DNA of 64,000 nucleotides from Pseudomonas sp. MMS21 TM103 (GTDB lineage: Bacteria; Pseudomonadota; Gammaproteobacteria; Pseudomonadales; Pseudomonadaceae), in contig NZ_JAJISP010000003.1 in NCBI RefSeq assembly GCF_022132145.1, forward strand, positions 434,001 through 498,000, read 5' to 3'. A program made the position numbers and the translations under genes. The notes under the pieces were generated by a model. That model was not told where the DNA came from. It did not search any database and worked only from the letters and a program-made list of their open reading frames with translations. Shown piece after piece: positions 38,057-48,783 of the stretch (its first letter is position 1; each line of letters starts with the position of its first letter).

Positions 38057-38882
38057 GGTGGTAACGTCCGAGGCTGATACGCTCATGGCCACCCAGGTCA
38101 CGCCGGCTCTCCACCGCGCTGAAACCACGCGCAACCAGCAGTTCGCGCACCGCGCCGGCCTGGTCGAAGCCGTGTTCCAGCAGCAGCCAGCCGCCGGTTT
38201 CGAGATAGGTCGGTGCCTGCTCGATGATCAGGCGAATATCGTCCAGCCCATCGACCCCGGCCACCAGCGCACTGCTCGGTTCGAAGCGCAGATCGCCCTC
38301 GCCCAGATGATGATCGTCGGCGGCGATATACGGCGGGTTGCTGACGATCAGCTGATAACGCTGGCCGGCCAGAGCCGCAAACCAGTGACTCTCGCTGAAA
38401 TGCGCATTGGCCAACTTGAGCCGCGCGCGGTTGCGCTCGGCCAGAGCCACCGCCTCCGCCACCCGATCGACCCCGCTTACCTGCCAGGCCGGCCGTTCAC
38501 TGGCCAGGGCCAGGGCAATCGCGCCGGTGCCGGTACCCAGATCGAGCACCGCCGCGGGCGTGGCCGAAATCAGCGCCAACGCGCTTTCCACCAACAATTC
38601 GGTGTCCGGGCGGGGAATCAGGGTGTGCGCCGCGACGTCCAGCTCCAGAGTCCAGAAGCCCTGACGACCGAGGATATGCGCCACCGGCTCGCCGGCCTGG
38701 CGCCGCGCCAGGTCGGCGGCAAAACGCGCGCCCGGTTCGGCGTCGACTTCACGCTCGGGCCAGGTGTGCAGGTAGCTGCGCGACTTGCCCAGGGCGTGGG
38801 CGAGCAACAGCTCGGCATCCAGCCGCGGCGTCGGCGAGTCGGGCAGTTCGGCAGTGTTGAGCAGGGCTTCGATGGTGGCCAT
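38049..38882 (-). CDS. prmC: Release-factor glutamine methyltransferase
   Basis: The 277-residue SAM enzyme methylates the Gln of the GGQ motif in release factors. It has D-L-G-T-G-T-G-A-I-A for SAM near residue 117 and N-P-P-Y for the Gln substrate near 182. It is encoded next to prfA, one of its substrates, with an 83-base gap containing a palindromic repeat. Confidence 0.94.
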   Translation of the reverse strand: MATIEALLNTAELPDSPTPRLDAELLLAHALGKSRSYLHTWPEREVDAEPGARFAADLARRQAGEPVAHILGRQGFWTLELDVAAHTLIPRPDTELLVESALALISATPAAVLDLGTGTGAIALALASERPAWQVSGVDRVAEAVALAERNRARLKLANAHFSESHWFAALAGQRYQLIVSNPPYIAADDHHLGEGDLRFEPSSALVAGVDGLDDIRLIIEQAPTYLETGGWLLLEHGFDQAGAVRELLVARGFSAVESRRDLGGHERISLGRYHHE

Positions 38883-38903
38883 GACATTCGTCTGGTAGAG
38901 AGT

Positions 38904-38940
38904 CGTAGGGTGGACAAGCGCGCGGCGTTTGCCACCCTAA
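38904..38940. repeat. Intergenic palindromic repeat (TAGGGTGG type)
   Basis: TAGGGTGG-AC-AAGCGC and GCGTTTG-CCACCCTA form an imperfect stem of about 15 bp. Elements with TAGGGTGG/CCACCCTA arms are scattered in intergenic spaces of many pseudomonads. It lies between prfA and prmC and might attenuate read-through. Confidence 0.6.
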
Positions 38941-38965
38941 CAAGGTATCGGTTATCCGCCGCAGA

Positions 38966-40048
38966 TCAATCGCCCAACGCGGCCAACTGGTCGGCCTGGT
39001 ATTCGGCGAGCAGCGGTTCGATCACCGCGTCGACGCCACCGGCCATCACTTCATTGAGCGAATACAGGGTCAGGTTGATGCGGTGGTCGGTGACCCGGCC
39101 CTGGGGGAAGTTGTAGGTACGAATCCGCTCGGATCGGTCACCGGAGCCCACCAGCAATTTGCGCGTGTCGGAAATTTCCTTGTGCGCGGCGGCTTCCTGC
39201 TGATCCTTCAACTTGGCCGACAACCAGGCCATGGCCCGCGCACGGTTCTTGTGCTGGGAACGCTCTTCCTGACATTCGACCACGGTGCCGGTGGGAATGT
39301 GGGTGATGCGGATCGCCGAGTCGGTGGTGTTGACGTGCTGACCACCGGCACCGGATGAGCGGTAGGTGTCGATGCGCAAGTCGGCCGGATTGATGTCGAT
39401 GGCGGCCTGCTCATCCGGCTCGGGCAACACCGCCACGGTGCACGCCGAGGTGTGGATGCGGCCCTGGGATTCGGTTTCCGGAACCCGCTGGACGCGGTGG
39501 GCGCCGGACTCGAACTTGAGCTTGCCGTAGACATTGTCGCCTTCGACCCGGGCAATCACTTCCTTGTAGCCGCCGTGCTCACCTTCGCTGGCCGAAAGAA
39601 TCTCGACCCGCCAGCCACGCCGCTCGGCATAGCGCGAATACATGCGGAACAGGTCGCCGGAGAAGATCGCCGCCTCGTCGCCGCCGGTCCCGGCGCGCAC
39701 TTCGAGAAAGACATTGCGGCCGTCGCTGGGGTCTTTCGGCAACAGCATGCGCTGCAGGCTTTCCTCCAGCTCGATCAGCTTTTCTTTAGCCTCGTTGGCT
39801 TCTTCCTCGGCCATTTCGCGCATGTCCGGGTCGCTGTCTTTGAGCAGTGCCTGGGCACTCTCCAGGTCGGCCTGCACTTTGCGAAACGCCCGAAACGCGC
39901 TATTAACCGGCTCGATCTCGGCATATTCCCGGGAATAAGCGCGGAACTGGTTCTGATTGCCGATCACCTCGGCATCGCCAAGCAGCGCGGTCAGCTCTTC
40001 GAAGCGATCCTGCAGCATGTCGAGTTTGTTGATCAGTGACGCTTTCAT
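38966..40048 (-). CDS. prfA: Peptide chain release factor 1
   Basis: The 360-residue factor reads UAA and UAG. The G-G-Q motif is in [12 protein letters not shown] (about residue 235) and the codon-recognition P-x-T tripeptide would be in the P-E-T-E-S-Q-G segment near 187. Length is exact for RF1. ATGA overlap with hemA shows co-transcription, as in other gammaproteobacteria. Confidence 0.96.
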   Translation of the reverse strand: MKASLINKLDMLQDRFEELTALLGDAEVIGNQNQFRAYSREYAEIEPVNSAFRAFRKVQADLESAQALLKDSDPDMREMAEEEANEAKEKLIELEESLQRMLLPKDPSDGRNVFLEVRAGTGGDEAAIFSGDLFRMYSRYAERRGWRVEILSASEGEHGGYKEVIARVEGDNVYGKLKFESGAHRVQRVPETESQGRIHTSACTVAVLPEPDEQAAIDINPADLRIDTYRSSGAGGQHVNTTDSAIRITHIPTGTVVECQEERSQHKNRARAMAWLSAKLKDQQEAAAHKEISDTRKLLVGSGDRSERIRTYNFPQGRVTDHRINLTLYSLNEVMAGGVDAVIEPLLAEYQADQLAALGD

Positions 40049-41325
40049 TGCAAGCCTTTGTTGGACGGCGCGCCCTCATCGAGGGCAAAGAGTTCTTGGG
40101 CCACACCGAGCGCATCGACGCGCCCGTCGGCAGAGAGTTTTTTCAGCTGCACGCTGGGCGCATGCAACAGCTTGTTGGTCAGTCCGCGTGCCAGCTGGAC
40201 CAGCACATCCTCGGGTGCACCGCCGTTACCGAGCAGGCGCAGGGCCTTGGCCAGTTCCTCGTCACGCATGCGCTCGCCTTGCTGGCGATAAGCCTTGAGC
40301 ACATCCACCGCGGCCAGCTCGCGCAGACGCAGCATGAACGTCTCGGCACCGACGGCAACCAGTTCTTCGGCCGCCTCCGCCGCACCCTGGCGGCTCTTCA
40401 GGTTCTCCGCGATCACCTCGTGCAGGTCGTCGACGGTATACAGGTAGACATCGTCGAGCTCGCCGACCTCGGCCTCGATATCCCGCGGCACGGCGATATC
40501 GACCATGAAGATCGGCTTGTGCCGGCGCTGCTTCAGCGCACTTTCAACCGCGCCCTTGCCGAGAATCGGCAACTGGCTGGCCGTCGAGCTGATGACGATG
40601 TCGCTGTGCACCAGCTCCTGTGGGATGTCCGAGAGCAGCACCGCATGCGCACCGAACTGCTCGGCCAGGCTGCTGGCGCGCTCCAGGGTGCGGTTGGCCA
40701 CCACGATGCGCTTGACGCCCTGCTCGTGCAGATGCCGCGCCACCAGACTGATGGTCTCGCCTGCACCGATGAGCAGCGCCTGGCTACGGTGCAGGTCGCT
40801 GAAGATCTGCTTGGCCAGGCTCACCGCGGCAAACGCCACCGAAACCGGATTCTCGCCGATCGCGGTATCGGTACGTACCGTCTTGGCCGTGCTGAAAGTG
40901 GCCTGAAACAAGCGCCCGAGCAAAGGCCCGACGGTACCGGCCTCGCGCGCCACGGCATAGGCGGACTTCATCTGCCCGAGAATCTGCGGTTCGCCCAGCA
41001 CCATCGAATCCAGCCCCGAGGCCACCCGCATCATATGGCACACCGCAGCATCGTCCTCGAGCACATAGGCGCAGGCACGCAGTTCGTCGAGGCTGAGCTT
41101 GTGGTACTCGGCCAGCCAGACCAGCACCCCGTCGACGCTCAGCGCGTCCTGTTCGAGGTACAGCTCGCTGCGGTTGCAGGTCGACAGAATCGCCGCCTCA
41201 CGGCTGGCCGTGCACCGGCAGAGCTGCTGCAGGGCCTCGACCAACTGCTCCGGGGAAAAAGCCACGCGCTCGCGTACGGCCACCGAAGCGGTTTTATGGT
41301 TGATACCGAGGGCAATAAAGGCCAT
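40045..41325 (-). CDS. hemA: Glutamyl-tRNA reductase
   Basis: The 426-residue enzyme makes glutamate-1-semialdehyde from Glu-tRNA, the first step of C5-pathway haem synthesis. The catalytic Cys is C50 in [15 protein letters not shown] and the C-terminal dimerisation helices follow. I start at [11 protein letters not shown] (41325); the upstream extension to 41385 is not homologous. It is divergent from the TPR lipoprotein gene. Confidence 0.95.
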   Translation of the reverse strand: MAFIALGINHKTASVAVRERVAFSPEQLVEALQQLCRCTASREAAILSTCNRSELYLEQDALSVDGVLVWLAEYHKLSLDELRACAYVLEDDAAVCHMMRVASGLDSMVLGEPQILGQMKSAYAVAREAGTVGPLLGRLFQATFSTAKTVRTDTAIGENPVSVAFAAVSLAKQIFSDLHRSQALLIGAGETISLVARHLHEQGVKRIVVANRTLERASSLAEQFGAHAVLLSDIPQELVHSDIVISSTASQLPILGKGAVESALKQRRHKPIFMVDIAVPRDIEAEVGELDDVYLYTVDDLHEVIAENLKSRQGAAEAAEELVAVGAETFMLRLRELAAVDVLKAYRQQGERMRDEELAKALRLLGNGGAPEDVLVQLARGLTNKLLHAPSVQLKKLSADGRVDALGVAQELFALDEGAPSNKGLQ

Positions 41326-41500
41326 GCAAAGTCGCTGAGAGGGAGATAAGCGCGCAATTGTCCTACTTCGACAGAGTGAGAACAACTACCGCCGAATATT
41401 GTCGTATGAGGCACCCATCAGCTATCGAGCTTAGCCCCATGGGCTTGCCCTAAGGCTTGTGTCATGATGACCCGACCGCAGGTAAGTCGCCATTCTCCCT

Positions 41501-43231
41501 ATGAATAGATCATTCGCACTGCTGGCCGCCCTTGCCTTGCTAGGTGGCTGCCAGACATTCACCTCCTCCTCGCCAGACGGCACACCGCCAGTGGAAGAGG
41601 CCTCTCCTGTAGCTGAAGCGCCGAAGCCCGAGGCCTATGGTTCGTTCAGCAAGGAAACCCTGTTCGCCTTGCTCACCGCCGAACTGGCCGGGCAACGCAA
41701 TCGCTTCGATATCGCCATCGGCAACTACGTGCAGCAGGCCCAGGTAACCCAGGACGCCGGCGTGGCCGAGCGCGGCTTCCGGATTGCCGAATACCTCGGC
41801 GCCGAGCAAGCGGCGCTGGACACCGCACTGATCTGGGCGAAAAACGCCCCCGACAGCCTCGAAGCCCAGCGCGCCGCCGCCATTCAACTGGCCCGCGCCG
41901 GCCGCTATGACGAATCCATGGTCTATATGGAGCAGGTGCTGCAACGCAAAGGCAGTACTCACTTCGACTTCCTCGCCCTGTCCGCCATCGAAACCGATCC
42001 GGATACCCGCGCCGGCCTGCTGCAAAGCTTCGATCGCCTGCAGAGCAAATACCCACACAACGGCCAACTGCTATTCGGCAAGGCCTTGCTCCTGCAGCAG
42101 GACGAGCGCCCGCAGGAAGCCCTCGAGCTGCTCGAGACACAATCGGCCAACCAGGACGACATCCCTCCACTGCTGCTCCATGCACGGCTGCTGCAAAGCC
42201 TCAAGCGTGGCGATGAAGCCCTGCCACTGCTGCAAAAAGGCATCAAGCTGCACCCTGACGACAAGCGCCTGCGCCTGACCTATGCCCGCCTGCTGGTCGA
42301 GCAGGACCGCCTGGAAGACGCCAAAGGCGAGTTCGCCTCGCTGCTGCAACAGTTCCCCCAGGACGATGACCTGCGTTTCTCGCTCGCCCTGGTCTGCCTG
42401 GAAGCCGAAGCCTGGCGCGAGGCCATCGTCTACCTCGAAGAGCTGGTCGAACGTGACAGCCATGCCGATGCCGCCCACTACAACCTGGCCCGAGCCTATG
42501 AGGCCCTTGGCGAAGCGGACAGCGCCCTGATCGAATATTCGCTGGTCGGCCCCGGCAATGACTTTCTCCCGGCCCAAGCGCGCCAGGCGCAACTGCTGTT
42601 CGACAACAAGCGCTCGACAGAAGCCTCACAACTTCTGAGCGAGGCCCGTACAGCGCAGCCTGATTATGCGATTCAGCTCTACCTGATCGAAACGGAAGCC
42701 CTCGCCAGCCACGACCAGAACGATCAAGCCTGGCAAGTGGCGCAGCAGGCACTGGAGCAATTCCCCGATGACCTTAACCTGCTCTATACCCGCGCCATGC
42801 TCGCCGAGAAACGCGACGACCTGAAACTGCTGGAGCAGGATCTGCGGTTTATTCTCGAACGCGAGCCGGACAACAGCATGGCGCTTAACGCACTGGGTTA
42901 CACCCTGGCCGATCGCACCACGCGCTATGACGAAGCCAAGCAGCTGATCGAACAAGCCCTGCGACTCAACCCGCAAGACCCGGCGATTCTCGACAGCCTC
43001 GGCTGGGTCAACTATCGCCTGGGCCACCTCGACGAAGCCGAACGCCTGCTGCGCGAGGCGCTGGCACGCTTCCCCGACCACGAAGTCGCCGCCCACCTCG
43101 GCGAAGTGCTGTGGGCCCAGGGCAAGCAGCGTGAAGCGCGCAAAGTCTGGGCCAATGCCCTCAAGCAACAACCTGACAGCATTTTATTGCGCAGCACCCT
43201 GCTGCGCCTGACCGGATCAGAGACGTTTTGA
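41501..43231 (+). CDS. TPR-repeat outer-membrane lipoprotein
   Basis: The 576-residue protein begins with a lipoprotein signal (lipobox L-L-G-G-C, Cys near 17) and then consists of about 12 TPR-like helical repeats, clearest at the C terminus (N-A-L-G-Y-T-L-A-D and [16 protein letters not shown]). It is the counterpart of P. aeruginosa PA4667, next to lolB. Probably a periplasm-facing scaffold in envelope assembly; no enzymatic motif. Confidence 0.88.
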   Translation: MNRSFALLAALALLGGCQTFTSSSPDGTPPVEEASPVAEAPKPEAYGSFSKETLFALLTAELAGQRNRFDIAIGNYVQQAQVTQDAGVAERGFRIAEYLGAEQAALDTALIWAKNAPDSLEAQRAAAIQLARAGRYDESMVYMEQVLQRKGSTHFDFLALSAIETDPDTRAGLLQSFDRLQSKYPHNGQLLFGKALLLQQDERPQEALELLETQSANQDDIPPLLLHARLLQSLKRGDEALPLLQKGIKLHPDDKRLRLTYARLLVEQDRLEDAKGEFASLLQQFPQDDDLRFSLALVCLEAEAWREAIVYLEELVERDSHADAAHYNLARAYEALGEADSALIEYSLVGPGNDFLPAQARQAQLLFDNKRSTEASQLLSEARTAQPDYAIQLYLIETEALASHDQNDQAWQVAQQALEQFPDDLNLLYTRAMLAEKRDDLKLLEQDLRFILEREPDNSMALNALGYTLADRTTRYDEAKQLIEQALRLNPQDPAILDSLGWVNYRLGHLDEAERLLREALARFPDHEVAAHLGEVLWAQGKQREARKVWANALKQQPDSILLRSTLLRLTGSETF

Positions 43232-43848
43232 TGCTTGCTCGCCCGCTCCTAGTATTCGGCTTGATAGCCCTGCTCGCCGGCTGTACCAGCCTGACCTCCC
43301 GCGAATCCCTCGAAGGGGAAGGCAGCCCGGCGCTCTGGCAAAGCCATAAACAACAGATCGGCAGACTCGACGCCTGGCAAATCAGCGGCAAGGTCGGTAT
43401 TCGCGCCCCACAGGATTCCGGCAGCGGCACCCTGTTCTGGCTGCAACGCCAGGACTATTACGACATTCGCCTGTCCGGCCCGCTCGGCAGCGGCGCCGCT
43501 CGCCTGACCGGGCGCCCCGGCGACCTGCAGCTGGAAGTCGCCAACCAGGGCCGCTACCAGGCCGCCTCACCCGAACAACTGCTGCAGCAACAGCTGGGCC
43601 TCAATCTGCCGGTCTCGCACCTGCTGTGGTGGATTCGCGGCCTGCCAGCGCCCGACAGCAAAAGTCGCCTGACCCTCGACCGCGACAGCCGCCTGGCCCA
43701 CCTGAGCCAGGACGGCTGGCAGGTCGAGTACTTGCGCTACGCCGAACAGGATGGTTACTGGCTACCCGAGCGCCTCAAGCTGAGCGGTCACGATTTGCAA
43801 GTCACCCTGGTGATCAAGGACTGGCAACCGCGCCAGCTCGGCCAATGA
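43231..43848 (+). CDS. lolB: Outer-membrane lipoprotein receptor LolB
   Basis: The 205-residue lipoprotein accepts lipoproteins from LolA and places them in the outer membrane. Lipobox L-L-A-G-C (Cys about 17), [10 protein letters not shown] and [12 protein letters not shown] fit LolB, and length is right. The ATG at 43231 shares its A with the upstream TGA; a TTG just before it is unlikely. It overlaps ispE by ATGA. Confidence 0.92.
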   Translation: MLARPLLVFGLIALLAGCTSLTSRESLEGEGSPALWQSHKQQIGRLDAWQISGKVGIRAPQDSGSGTLFWLQRQDYYDIRLSGPLGSGAARLTGRPGDLQLEVANQGRYQAASPEQLLQQQLGLNLPVSHLLWWIRGLPAPDSKSRLTLDRDSRLAHLSQDGWQVEYLRYAEQDGYWLPERLKLSGHDLQVTLVIKDWQPRQLGQ

Positions 43849-44720
43849 CCCCGCCGGCAATACCCGCCGCCGCCGAACTGAGGCTGCCGGCACCGGCCAA
43901 ACTCAACCTGATGCTGCATATCCTCGGCCGCCGCGCCGACGGCTATCACGAGCTGCAGACCCTGTTCCAGTTTCTCGACTTCGGCGACGAGCTGGGTTTT
44001 GCCGTGCGTGCAGATGGCGCAATCCGCCTGCACAGCGACATCCCCGGCGTGGCGCACGACAGCAACCTGATCGTACGCGCCGCCCGCACCCTGCAACAGC
44101 AGGCGGGCTGCGTGCTGGGTGCCGACATCTGGCTGAGCAAGCACCTCCCCATGGGCGGAGGGATCGGCGGCGGCAGCTCGGATGCGGCGACCACCCTGCT
44201 CGGCCTTAACCGCCTCTGGCACCTGCACTGGGACGAAGAGCGCCTGGCGGGCCTGGGCCTGACCCTGGGTGCCGACGTACCGGTTTTCGTCCGCGGCCGT
44301 GCCGCCTTCGCCGAAGGTATCGGTGAAAAACTCACCCCGGTGACCCTCGGCGAGCCCTGGTTTCTCGTGGCAATTCCGCAAGTACTTGTCAGTACTGTGA
44401 AAGTTTTCTCCGACCCTGAGTTGACACGGGATACGCCGCCCATTAAAGTTCGCAGCCTTCTTGAGGGGGGTGGTCGTAATGACTGCCAGCCAGTCGTCGA
44501 GAAGCGTTACCCAGAAGTACGTAACGCGCTGATCTTATTGAATAAATATGTATCGGCAAAATTGACTGGCACTGGAGCTTGTGTGTTTGGGAGCTTCCCA
44601 AACAGGGACGATGCTGATAAAGTCGCCCGCCAACTTCCAGCCACTCTGCCAAGTTTTGTGGCACAAGGTCGTAACATCTCGATGTTGCACCGCGAGCTTG
44701 AAGTATTGGCAAAGAAGTGA
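43845..44720 (+). CDS. ispE: 4-diphosphocytidyl-2-C-methyl-D-erythritol kinase
   Basis: The 291-residue GHMP kinase phosphorylates CDP-ME in the MEP isoprenoid pathway. It has [11 protein letters not shown] with the catalytic Lys, the ATP loop [14 protein letters not shown] near residue 105 and T-G-T-G-A-C-V-F near 250. From about 44380 to the end, codon use changes sharply to A/T-ending codons (TTA, TTG, AAT, GTA, ACT) although the protein stays intact. The gene ends 18 bases before tRNA-Gln, suggesting a replaced 3' part. Confidence 0.93.
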   Translation: MTPPAIPAAAELRLPAPAKLNLMLHILGRRADGYHELQTLFQFLDFGDELGFAVRADGAIRLHSDIPGVAHDSNLIVRAARTLQQQAGCVLGADIWLSKHLPMGGGIGGGSSDAATTLLGLNRLWHLHWDEERLAGLGLTLGADVPVFVRGRAAFAEGIGEKLTPVTLGEPWFLVAIPQVLVSTVKVFSDPELTRDTPPIKVRSLLEGGGRNDCQPVVEKRYPEVRNALILLNKYVSAKLTGTGACVFGSFPNRDDADKVARQLPATLPSFVAQGRNISMLHRELEVLAKK

Positions 44721-44738
44721 ATGCGTAGCATCAGTTAC

Positions 44739-44813
44739 AGGGGCGTCGCCAAGCGGTAAGGCAGCAGGTTTTGATCCTGCCATGCGTTGGTTCGAATCCA
44801 GCCGCCCCTGCCA
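44739..44813 (+). tRNA. tRNA-Gln (anticodon TTG), copy 1
   Basis: The 75-base gene has acceptor arms AGGGGCG and CGCCCCT, discriminator G, encoded CCA, the TTCGAAT T-loop and anticodon loop TTTTGAT with anticodon TTG. It reads CAA codons. Confidence 0.95.
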
Positions 44814-44868
44814 TTACTGCCCTAGGGCAGCGATAAACTGACAAGCAGCATTGGGTTACACACGATAC

Positions 44869-44943
44869 AGGGGCGTCGCCAAGCGGTAAGGCAGCAGGTT
44901 TTGATCCTGCCATGCGTTGGTTCGAATCCAGCCGCCCCTGCCA
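44869..44943 (+). tRNA. tRNA-Gln (anticodon TTG), copy 2
   Basis: It is identical base for base to the copy 130 bases upstream, including the CCA end. The 55-base spacers and short leader suggest a common transcript that probably runs on into prs. Confidence 0.95.
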
Positions 44944-44989
44944 TTTTCTATACTCATCCAGGTATACCCTCAGCCGGCAGGTACTGCGC

Positions 44990-45931
44990 GTGTCCAAGAT
45001 GATGGTCTTTACGGGGAACGCTAACCCCGATCTGGCGCGACGTATCGTACGTCAGCTGCACATCCCCCTCGGCGATGCCTCTGTCGGTAAATTTTCCGAC
45101 GGCGAAATCATGATTGAAATCAACGAAAACGTTCGCGGTAAAGACGTTTTCCTGATTCAGCCGACGTGCGCGCCAACCAACGACAACCTGATGGAACTGG
45201 TAGTGATGGCCGACGCCTTCCGCCGCTCCTCAGCCACCCGAATCACTGCTGTCATCCCCTACTTCGGCTATGCCCGCCAGGATCGCCGACCGCGCTCCGC
45301 CCGCGTGGCAATCAGCGCCAAAGTCGTGGCCGACATGCTCACCGTAGTAGGCATCGACCGGGTTCTTACCGTCGACCTGCACGCGGATCAGATTCAGGGC
45401 TTCTTCGATATCCCGGTAGATAACATCTACGGCTCGCCAGTACTGGTGGACGATATCGAAGACCAACGCTTCGAAAACATGATGATTGTCTCCCCGGACA
45501 TCGGTGGCGTGGTGCGTGCACGTGCGGTCGCCAAATCCCTGGGTGTTGACCTGGCGATCATCGACAAGCGTCGCGAGAAAGCCAACCAGTCCGAAGTGAT
45601 GCACATCATCGGCGACGTGGAAGGCCGTACCTGCATCCTGGTCGATGACATGGTGGATACCGCCGGCACCCTGTGCCACGCGGCCAAAGCGCTGAAAGAA
45701 CATGGCGCCGCCAAGGTCTTCGCCTACTGCACCCACCCGGTACTCTCGGGGCGTGCGATCGAGAACATTGAAAACTCCGTACTCGACGAGCTGGTGGTGA
45801 CCAACACCATCCCGCTGTCCGCTGCCGCGCAATCCTGTTCGCGTATTCGCCAACTGGATATTGCCCCGATAGTCGCTGAAGCGGTTCGCCGTATCAGCAA
45901 TGAAGAATCGATCAGCGCGATGTTCCGCTAA
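44990..45931 (+). CDS. prs: Ribose-phosphate pyrophosphokinase
   Basis: The 313-residue enzyme makes PRPP from ribose 5-phosphate and ATP, feeding nucleotide, His and Trp synthesis. F-T-G-N-A-N-P-D-L at the start, Y-F-G-Y-A-R-Q-D-R and the PRPP loop D-D-M-V-D-T-A-G-T are all present. The GTG at 44990 gives the family start M-S-K-M-M-V-F; an upstream frame at 44912 runs through tRNA-Gln and is rejected. Confidence 0.95.
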   Translation: MSKMMVFTGNANPDLARRIVRQLHIPLGDASVGKFSDGEIMIEINENVRGKDVFLIQPTCAPTNDNLMELVVMADAFRRSSATRITAVIPYFGYARQDRRPRSARVAISAKVVADMLTVVGIDRVLTVDLHADQIQGFFDIPVDNIYGSPVLVDDIEDQRFENMMIVSPDIGGVVRARAVAKSLGVDLAIIDKRREKANQSEVMHIIGDVEGRTCILVDDMVDTAGTLCHAAKALKEHGAAKVFAYCTHPVLSGRAIENIENSVLDELVVTNTIPLSAAAQSCSRIRQLDIAPIVAEAVRRISNEESISAMFR

Positions 45932-46046
45932 CCCGGAAGTCGCCCTGAACGCGAAACGCCCTGCCGTATTGGCCGGGCTTATTACCTAACCGTCCGGTCG
46001 CTGGTCGCAAGCGTGAAGGGCGGTTTGGTTATTTTGGAGAAGTGAA

Positions 46047-46682
46047 ATGACCGCTGAATTTGACCTGAATGCTGTAGTGCGTTCCGACCTGGGGAAAGGT
46101 GCGAGCCGCCGCCTACGTCGTAACGTTGCCATGGTTCCTGCCGTAATCTACGGTGGCGAAACCGCCCCGCAGTCGATCAGCCTGCTGGCCAAAGAACTGG
46201 CCAAGCTGCTGGAAAACGAAGCCTCGTTCAGCCACGTGCTGAACCTGACCGTCGACGGCAAGAAAGAAAACGTACTGATCAAAGCCCTGCAGCGTCACCC
46301 GGCCAAAGGCCACGTGATGCACGCCGACTTCATCCGCGTTGTCGCCGGCCAGAAACTGCACGCCCACGTCCCCCTGCACTTCCTCAACCAGGAAACTGCG
46401 GTTGGCGTGAAGACCCAAGGCGGCGAAGTTTCCCACACCCTGGCTGAAGTTGAAGTTTCCTGCCTGCCGAAAGACCTGCCGGAATTCATCGAAGTCGACA
46501 TGGCTGCCGTTGAAATCGGTCAGATCGTTCACCTGTCCGACCTGACCCTGCCGAAAGGCGTGGAACTGATTGCACTGGCTCATGGCAACGACCTGGCAGT
46601 GGCTAACATCCACGCTTCGCGCGTAGCCAAAGAAGTAGAAGCGGAAGCAGAAGAAGGCAAAGGCGAAAGCGCTGCCGAGTAA
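46047..46682 (+). CDS. rplY: Ribosomal protein L25 (Ctc type)
   Basis: The 211-residue protein is the long form, with an N-terminal L25 domain (1-95, 5S rRNA binding) and a C-terminal TL5/Ctc domain, and a Glu/Ala-rich acidic tail. G-K-G-A-S-R-R-L-R and P-A-V-I-Y-G-G are typical. GGAG lies before the ATG. It follows prs as in other pseudomonads. Confidence 0.95.
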   Translation: MTAEFDLNAVVRSDLGKGASRRLRRNVAMVPAVIYGGETAPQSISLLAKELAKLLENEASFSHVLNLTVDGKKENVLIKALQRHPAKGHVMHADFIRVVAGQKLHAHVPLHFLNQETAVGVKTQGGEVSHTLAEVEVSCLPKDLPEFIEVDMAAVEIGQIVHLSDLTLPKGVELIALAHGNDLAVANIHASRVAKEVEAEAEEGKGESAAE

Positions 46683-46698
46683 CCTGCGCACCACCGGA

Positions 46699-46732
46699 AA
46701 ACAGCCCAGGCGCAACAGTGCCTGGGCTGTTT
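46699..46732 (+). terminator. Hairpin between rplY and pth
   Basis: AAACAGCCCAGGC and GCCTGGGCTGTTT form a 13-bp stem with an 8-base loop, followed by only three T residues. It may lower read-through from rplY to pth. Confidence 0.6.
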
Positions 46733-46751
46733 CCACGAAAGGGCTCCTGAC

Positions 46752-47342
46752 ATGACTGCCGTACAACTGATCGTCGGCCTGGGTAATCCCGGCCCCGAAT
46801 ACGACCAGACCCGGCATAATGCAGGGGCTCTTTTCGTTGAGCGCCTGGCCAACAGCCAGGGGGTCAAGCTCAGCGCCGATCGCAAATATTTCGGACTGGT
46901 GGGCAAATTCAGCCATCAGGGCCGCGACGTTCGCCTGTTGATCCCCACCACCTTCATGAACCGCAGCGGTCAGTCCGTGGCGGCCTTGGCGAATTTCTTC
47001 CGCATCCCGCCGGAAGCCATTCTGGTGGCCCACGACGAACTCGACATGCTGCCCGGCGTCGCCAAACTCAAACAGGGTGGCGGGCACGGCGGCCATAACG
47101 GACTGCGCGACATCATCGCCCAGCTCGGCAACCAGAATAACTTTCACCGCCTGCGGCTTGGCATCGGCCACCCGGGGCACAGCAGCATGGTGTCCAACTT
47201 CGTCCTCAGCCGCGCCCCGCGCAGCGAGCAGGAACTGCTCGACACCAGCATCGATTTCGCTCTCGGCGTACTGCCGGAAATGCTTGCCGGTGATTGGAGC
47301 AAAGCGATGCACAAGCTGCACAGTCAGAAAGCCACCTCTTAA
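46752..47342 (+). CDS. pth: Peptidyl-tRNA hydrolase
   Basis: The 196-residue enzyme frees tRNA from peptidyl-tRNA that has dropped off ribosomes. It shows G-L-G-N-P-G-P-E-Y near residue 11, the catalytic His in T-R-H-N-A-G and H-D-E-L-D near 95, plus G-H-G-G-H-N-G-L. It stands 20 bases before ychF. Confidence 0.95.
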   Translation: MTAVQLIVGLGNPGPEYDQTRHNAGALFVERLANSQGVKLSADRKYFGLVGKFSHQGRDVRLLIPTTFMNRSGQSVAALANFFRIPPEAILVAHDELDMLPGVAKLKQGGGHGGHNGLRDIIAQLGNQNNFHRLRLGIGHPGHSSMVSNFVLSRAPRSEQELLDTSIDFALGVLPEMLAGDWSKAMHKLHSQKATS

Positions 47343-47362
47343 CTCTCCGCGAGGGACACACC

Positions 47363-48460
47363 ATGGGATTCAACTGCGGCATCGTCGGCCTGCCCAACGT
47401 CGGCAAGTCCACCCTGTTCAATGCCCTGACCAAAGCCGGTATCAGCGCGGAGAACTTCCCCTTCTGCACCATCGAGCCGAACACCGGCATCGTGCCGATG
47501 CCCGATGCCCGCCTGGAAGCCCTGGCCGCCATCGTCAAGCCCGAACGCGTGTTACCAACCACCATGGAGTTCGTCGACATCGCCGGCCTGGTGGCCGGCG
47601 CCTCCAAGGGTGAAGGCCTGGGCAACAAATTCCTGGCCAACATCCGCGAGACCGACGCCATCGCCCACGTGGTGCGCTGCTTCCAGGACGAGAATGTCAT
47701 CCACGTCTCGAACAGCGTTGACCCCAAGCGCGATATCGAGATCATCGACCTGGAACTGATCTTCGCCGACCTCGACAGCCTCGAGAAGCAGCTGCAGAAG
47801 GTCACCCGCAACGCCAAGGGCGGCGACAAGGAGGCGGTGGCGCAAAAGGCCCTGATGGAAAAGCTAATACCGCACTTCAGCGAAGGCAAGCCGGCGCGCA
47901 CCCTGCTCAAGACCCTGAGCGACGACGACAAGCAGCTGATCAAGAGCTTTCACCTGCTGACAGTCAAACCGGTCATGTACATCGCCAACGTCGCTGAAGA
48001 CGGCTTCGAGAACAACCCCCTGCTCGACGTGGTGCGTGCCATCGCCGACGCCGAGGGCGCCATCGTGGTGCCGATCTGCAACAAACTGGAAGCAGAGATT
48101 GGCGAACTGGAAGACGACGAGAAAGCCGAGTTCCTCGCCGACCTGGGCATGGAAGAGCCGGGCCTGAACCGCGTAATCCGCGCCGGCTACGAGCTGCTCA
48201 ACCTGCAGACCTACTTCACCGCCGGCGTGAAGGAAGTCCGCGCCTGGACCGTACGCGTCGGCGCTACCGCCCCCCAGGCCGCCGCGGTGATCCACACCGA
48301 CTTCGAAAAAGGCTTTATCCGCGCCGAAGTCATCGCCTACGACGACTTCATCCAGTTCAAGGGTGAAGCCGGCGCCAAGGAAGCGGGCAAATGGCGCCTG
48401 GAAGGCAAGGAATACATCGTCAAGGACGGCGACGTCATGCACTTCCGCTTCAACGTCTAA
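47363..48460 (+). CDS. ychF: Obg-like ATPase YchF (redox-responsive)
   Basis: The 365-residue P-loop protein has G-L-P-N-V-G-K-S-T at residues 8-16, D-I-A-G-L-V near 70, N-K-x-E in place of the NKxD of GTPases (binding ATP) and a C-terminal TGS domain. It binds ribosomes and modulates stress responses. A frame starting at 47294 overlaps pth and is rejected. It ends the conserved block; what follows is not conserved. Confidence 0.94.
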   Translation: MGFNCGIVGLPNVGKSTLFNALTKAGISAENFPFCTIEPNTGIVPMPDARLEALAAIVKPERVLPTTMEFVDIAGLVAGASKGEGLGNKFLANIRETDAIAHVVRCFQDENVIHVSNSVDPKRDIEIIDLELIFADLDSLEKQLQKVTRNAKGGDKEAVAQKALMEKLIPHFSEGKPARTLLKTLSDDDKQLIKSFHLLTVKPVMYIANVAEDGFENNPLLDVVRAIADAEGAIVVPICNKLEAEIGELEDDEKAEFLADLGMEEPGLNRVIRAGYELLNLQTYFTAGVKEVRAWTVRVGATAPQAAAVIHTDFEKGFIRAEVIAYDDFIQFKGEAGAKEAGKWRLEGKEYIVKDGDVMHFRFNV

Positions 48461-48783
48461 GCGCGACGCCGGATTCCGGCAGAACCTGACAGACAAAAGT
48501 ACCCCGCAAAGCCGCACGCTTGCGGGGTACTTTTCTTTCATGACGGCTTGATGCCTTGTGAGCCGGGAATAGCCCAGAAGCCCCGTCCATCAGTCAGCAC
48601 CCGCGCCATGCCATAGTGCCTAGGATCGCGTCCGCTGAGGGTGAGGCTTGGCGCCATCGCATCAGACTACCCATAGGCCAGACCATCGATCATGCATCCT
48701 GGCTGTTGGCGTCCAGGCAGAGGAGTGCTGACTGGAGGATCGAGGCTACGTTCGGCGAAACGATTCATCGAGACAGGGCAGGA
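48461..48783. other. Intergenic region after ychF
   Basis: These 323 bases hold the ychF terminator (48495-48537) and then about 240 bases without recognisable gene, tRNA or repeat. It is the boundary between the conserved housekeeping block and the accessory export cluster on the opposite strand; no attachment-site duplication is evident to me. Confidence 0.55.
48495..48537. terminator. Terminator after ychF
   Basis: AAAAGTACCCCGCAA and TTGCGGGGTACTTTT form a 15-bp stem with a 10-base loop, followed by CTTT. It can serve both directions and would also stop the leftward export operon. Confidence 0.88.

Noticed and set aside
44739..44943. Phage or island attachment site at the tRNA-Gln pair
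   Set aside because: No integrase and no displaced tRNA fragment is visible on either side; both tRNA copies are complete.
44912..44989. N-terminal extension of prs
   Set aside because: It would translate the second tRNA-Gln; the family begins at the GTG at 44990.
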